The position numbers and the translations under genes were made by a program. Below are positions 37,301 to 43,300 of a DNA stretch of 64,000 nt, piece by piece (the stretch's first letter is position 1; every line of letters begins with the position of its first letter). Location: the NCBI GenBank assembly GCA_911728435.2, contig OU452199.1:42357253-42421252 (forward strand), read 5' to 3'. Below the pieces are notes generated by a model that had not been told where the DNA came from, searched no databases, and saw only the letters and a program-made list of their open reading frames with translations. The stretch comes from Apoderus coryli. Lineage: Eukaryota > Arthropoda > Insecta > Coleoptera > Attelabidae.

Positions 37301-40300
37301 ATCGACGTCGTTTCGATGTGCTAGCAACGCACGTGATTTTGACGTGAAATATAAGTCGCTAATTACGTCAAAATGACCAACATTTCGACGTAATAACGAC
37401 AATATGTCACAGTTAATTGACGTCAAATAAGGACGTAACAACACGTCAAGTGATAACGTCAAAAATACGTCAATATGCGTCCAATGTTAAACCAGTAAAT
37501 GCTAACTGCTTTTTATAATTTTTAAGTCGATTGCGACACGTCAAAATAACGTCATTGCATAGACCGATTTTTGACTAGTGCATGTCACCAATGTTCGACG
37601 TCATTATGACGTGTCATGATGTCGAATTTATGCCATGCGACGAATATCACCACGTATCGACGTCGTTTCGATGTGCTAGCAACGCACGTGATTTTGACGT
37701 GAAATATACGTCTCTAATTACGTCAAAATTACCAACATTTCGACGTAATAACGACGTAATTATGACGACAATATGTTACAGTTAATTGACGTCAAATAAG
37801 GACGTAACAACACATCAAGTGATAACGTCAAAAATACGTCAATATGCGTCCAATATTAAACCAGTAAATGTTAACTGCTTTTTATAATTTTTAAGTCGAT
37901 TGCGACACGTCAAAATAACGTCATTGCATAGACCGATTTTTGACTAGTGCATGTCACCAATGTTCGACGTCATTATGACGTGTCATGATGTCGACTTTAT
38001 GACATGCGACGAATATCACCACGTATCGACGTCGTTTCGAGGTGCTAGCAACGCACGTGATTTTGACGTGAAATATATGTCTCTAATTACGTCAAAAACA
38101 CCAACATTTCGACGTAATAACGACGTAATTATGACGACAATAGGTCACAGTTAATTGACGTCAAATAAGGACGTAACAACACGTCAAGTGATAACGTCAA
38201 AAATACGTCAATATGCGTCCAATGTTAAACCAGTAAATGTTAACTGCTTTTTATAATTTTTAAGTCGATTGCGACACGTTAAAATAACGTCATTGCATAG
38301 ACCGACTTTTGACTAGTGCATGTCACCAATGTTCGACGTCATTATGGCGTGTCATGATGTCGAATTTATGACATGCGACGAATATCACCACGTATCGACG
38401 TCGTTTCGATGTGCTAGCAACGCACGTGATTTTGACGTGAAATATACGTCTCTAATTACGTCAAAATGACCAACATTTCGACTAATTATGACGACAATAT
38501 GTCCCAGTTAATTGACGTCAAATAAGGACGTAACAACACGTCAAGTGATAACGTCAAAAATACGTCAATATGCGTCCAATGTTAAACCAGTAAATGTTAA
38601 CTGCTTTTTATAATTTTTAAGTCGATTGCGACACGTCAAAATAACGTCATTGCATAGACCGATTTTTGACTAGTGCATGTCACCAATTTTCGACGTCATT
38701 ATGACGTGTCATGATGTCGAATTTATGACATGCGACGAATATCACCACGTATCGACGTCGTTTCGATGTGCTAGCAACGCACGTGATTTTGACGTGAAAT
38801 ATACGTCTCTAATTACGTCAAAATGACCAACATTTCGACGTAATAACGACGAAATTATGACGACAATATGTCACAGTTAATTGACGTCAAATAAGGACGT
38901 AACAACACGTCAAGTGATAACGTCAAAAATACGTCAATATGCGTTCAATGTACACCAGTAAATGTTAACTGCTTTATATAATTTTTAAGTCGATTGCGAC
39001 ACGTCAAAATAACGTCATTGCATAGACCGACTTTTGACTAGTGCATGTCACCAATGTTCGACGTCATTATGACGTATCATGATGTCGAATTTATGACATG
39101 CGACGAATATCACCACGTATCGACGTCGTTTCGATGTGCTAGCAACGCACGTGATTTTGACGTGAAATATACGTCTCTAATTACGTCAAAATGACCAACA
39201 TTTCGACTAATTATGACGACAATATGTCCCAGTTAATTGACGTCAAATAAGGACGTAACAACACGTCAAGTGATAACGTCAAAAATACGTCAATATGCGT
39301 CCAATGTTAAACCAGTAAATGTTAACTGCTTTTTATAATTTTTAAGTCGATTGCGACACGTCAAAATAACGTCATTGCATAGACCGATTTTTGACTAGTG
39401 CATGTCACCAATTTTCGACGTCATTATGACGTGTCATGATGTCGAATTTATGACATGCGACGAATATCACCACGTATCGACGTCGTTTCGATGTGCTAGC
39501 AACGCACGTGATTTTGACGTGAAATATACGTCTCTAATTACGTCAAAATGACCAACATTTCGACGTAATAACGACGAAATTATGACGACAATATGTCACA
39601 GTTAATTGACGTCAAATAAGGACGTAACAACACGTCAAGTGATAACGTCAAAAATACGTCAATATGCGTTCAATGTACACCAGTAAATGTTAACTGCTTT
39701 ATATAATTTTTAAGTCGATTGCGACACGTCAAAATAACGTCATTGCATAGACCGATTTTTGACTAGTGCATGTCACCAATTTTCGACGTCATTATGACGT
39801 GTCATGATGTCGAATTTATGACATGCGACGAATATCACCACGTATCGACGTCGTTTCGATGTGCTAGCAACGCACGTGATTTTGACGTGAAATATACGTC
39901 TCTAATTACGTCAAAATTACCAACATTTCGACGTAATAATGACGACAATTTGTTACAGTTAATTGACGTCAAATAAGGACGTAACAACACATCAAGTGAT
40001 AACGTCAAAAATACGTCAATATGCGTCCAATATTAAACCAGTAAATGTTAACTGCTTTTTATAATTTTTAAGTCGATTGCGACACGTCAAAATAACGTCA
40101 TTGCATAGACCGATTTTTGACTAGTGCATGTCACCAATGTTCGACGTCATTATGACGTGTCATGCGACGAATATCGACGTCGTTTCGATGTGTTTTCACG
40201 TTAACTTACTAGCGGAGTATGACTTTCAGGGGATGTTTGCTTCGAGCCATTAGACAAGGGTTTCTGTCAAGATGACGAGGACACATTGAATGTTACACGA

Positions 40301-43300
40301 TATTACTTCAATTCAAAGACGAATAAATGTGAGCCGTTTATCTATCGGGGATGTCAAGGCAATCACAATAATTTCTATTCCGAGAATATGTGCAATACTG
40401 TTTGTCCAGGTGAGGATTAAAAACTTGCCTTTTTCCCTTTGTTAATAAATTTGTTTTAGTATTGAGTCAATGTGAACGATTACGTGAGAAAAACCAGCGG
40501 CAAGCGGAACGCTACAAAAAACCAACCTTCACACCACGTTGCGAACCTGACACTGGAATATGGCAAGCGGTCCAGTGTTTAGAACATGTCGGAGTGTGTT
40601 GGTGTGTGACGCCGCAAGGGGAACCATTGAAGGGTACTGTAACCAGAGGTGCCGAACCAGAGTGTAATTTTAGACAAGCGAGGAATCGGGCGCAGGATCG
40701 GTCAGATTATGTTAGTGAAACAGATCTAGGTACGAAAAGTCTCTCATAGAAAACACATCCATTCCTAATCGCGATTTACTCTTTACAGTTCTGGAAGAGC
40801 TCCTCATGCAAATGAGCTCCTTCGATGATCGTTTAGCAGATTCAGAGGGTCGTGACGAAACAGATTTAGTTCCGAATATTGAAATCCCCACAAAAACTCG
40901 TTGTGAAGCGCTTGGCGGACAATGTGATGACGATGGTAAGTTCTTGCCAACGCAATGTGAGGAGGATACATGTTGGTGTGTCGACGAAGCTGGTAATCAG
41001 TTGCCGAATACGAATACGTTTTTGAAAGGTCAACGAAATTGCGGTAAGTATTGCCATCCCTTTCTTAATTTAAATGCTTTCAGTGACGATTTTCTTACCC
41101 CTTAGTATTTAAAACTGTTTTAGTGGTGGTCCCAATAGAGACTGCTGAAGTCACCCTAGGCTTCCGTGGCGAGTACGACGATATTACCGCAGTTCCAGCT
41201 GTAAATCAAATAACGAAAATCCTTCAAAATCTCAATGGGAACGTTAATGGTAATGGAATAAAAATTGAAACAAATCCAGACACACTTTACGTGAAATTTT
41301 CATTGATCGGCAGTAATAAGGTTGACGTAGCATACAAAATGGAACAAATGGTAAAAAAGAATAATCCCAACTCTATTTGATACACTAATTTGTATACCTT
41401 CAGGTTTTGCAACAACGTTTACCAGGTCTAACTGCTGATATCACGAGGTCCCGTGTGGTGCACAAACTACACATGCCTGATCCAAAAAGTTTAGGTGATA
41501 GTATTATTGGAGCGTTGGAGCATCGGGAGCTGGTGTCACAATCACCGGTTTCTGTTGTAGCACCGTATCATACTGCTCTAATTGTGATAGCTGCCGCGTC
41601 GGCATTTGTGATATCTGTATTGACGTTATTAGTGATACTGTATAGACGAAAAGTAAGTTAATGAGCTTTAAATTTTGACAATTCTAAATCCACAGTGGGA
41701 AATCTGTGCAACTACGAAAAAAAAAATTTAAATTCGTGATCAAATACATCCCGTTTGAAACTTTTGGAGGAACTTTTAAGCCACCTAAATAAACAAATAT
41801 CCACCTAAAACCTGATACTATATTTATGAACTCAGGACCCACACCTGAGGGCCTCTATCACTCTTTTTCCTACAATCCTAGAACTCTGAGTATAACGCAT
41901 AACATCAGCAGCTTCTCCTTCTTGTGCCTTGTTCGGTCTCCCTGACGTTGGCGATCATCATTTCTGAGCCACGACTGTTGCTTTCTTCCAACCCCACCGG
42001 CACCCCTCAATCTTGCCCTTTAGTATGAGCTGTAATAAACGATATTTATCACCTCTCAAGCTATGAAGTCTTCCTGCATTTTACGGTCGTCAAGAGTCGC
42101 CTTTGCTCTTCGTAGTACATTCTCGTTTGTGCCATGTTGTGTCCACGGAATACGAAGCATTCTTCTATGAAGCCACATTTCGAATGCCTCCAGTTGGTTC
42201 ATAATCCGGGCCTTCAGAGTCCACGTCTCTATTCCGTACAGGAATACCGACCATACAGCATTCAACCATGCGTTGTCTGACAAAGAAAGAATCTGATATT
42301 CTTAAAAGTTGCCGGAGCAATCATCTCGTTAACGAGTATGAATTACTCCAACTCAGGAATTTTTGTTGTGAACCCTAAGATGGCTAAATAGACCGATCCT
42401 CGAGTCGAACAGTTTGTCACAAAATTGACACACCCAATCACCAGCATTTACCAGCTGTTGTTGGTGCGTTCTCTCTCCTTTCGATGCTGTCTCGTCGCAT
42501 CCTCATATCGCGACTGTCCGATCGCCGCATGGTGACGTTTAGACTTTTCCTTCGTTGGAATACGCCTGTGAGTGAGATTTTTTAACGTGGTAATGCTGCT
42601 GCACATCAGCAATCACACGACTCCTGACAGAAACTGAAGTCCGACCCCATGGCATAGTGGCTACGACGATTGGAGACTCCAGCACTGCTGCTGGGGTGTT
42701 AAAGGATGCGTGAGTAAGATGGTGGGTTCGCATCCTAGACGACGCTCAAAGGCATGGGATGGAGGCCCTCTGGTGCGACGAGATCAGAGTCGTCCATTTA
42801 GCACTGTTGCAGTGCGGCTCGCCAAGAGAAGTCATTCTCTGGCCTGACAATTAGAGTAACATAACACGTAATATGTCACAGCAAACTGATGTGGCATGTG
42901 AAGCGCAGTTGGAGGGACCTTTTCATGTGTTCAGAAACGTGGGTGATCAACCATGATTCGTATTATTATAGAAACAATATTTCTGGATAACCACTGCGTC
43001 AAATTTGCATTAGCTAACGTTTCCCTGAGCAATCTGTCAGCTTTTTCAGAGCAACTTTACGTGGAGACGATTGAACTGAAACTGTTTCTGAAGAAACTGA
43101 CGGAATTTGACGCAGGATTTAATTTTACTTGGACCGAGTCGAGGCGATTTTAAATTGTACAAACGGTGCAACAGTTTTGCGTTGACGAAACGATGTTTTA
43201 AAAGAAAGCGGAAAAATTATTTCACTTGAAATAACAATAAAAGTAATACTAACTGTCTTGTGGCATCTCCAGAATTGAAGACACGAATTGAGGTCGAACA

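Noticed and set aside
37582..39976. Three 67-68-residue frames starting MSPMFDV or MSPIFDV
   Set aside because: Satellite monomers read in frame; no coding signal beyond monomer repetition.
42650..42735. tRNA gene
   Set aside because: A and B boxes are too far apart and no acceptor stem or cloverleaf could be drawn.
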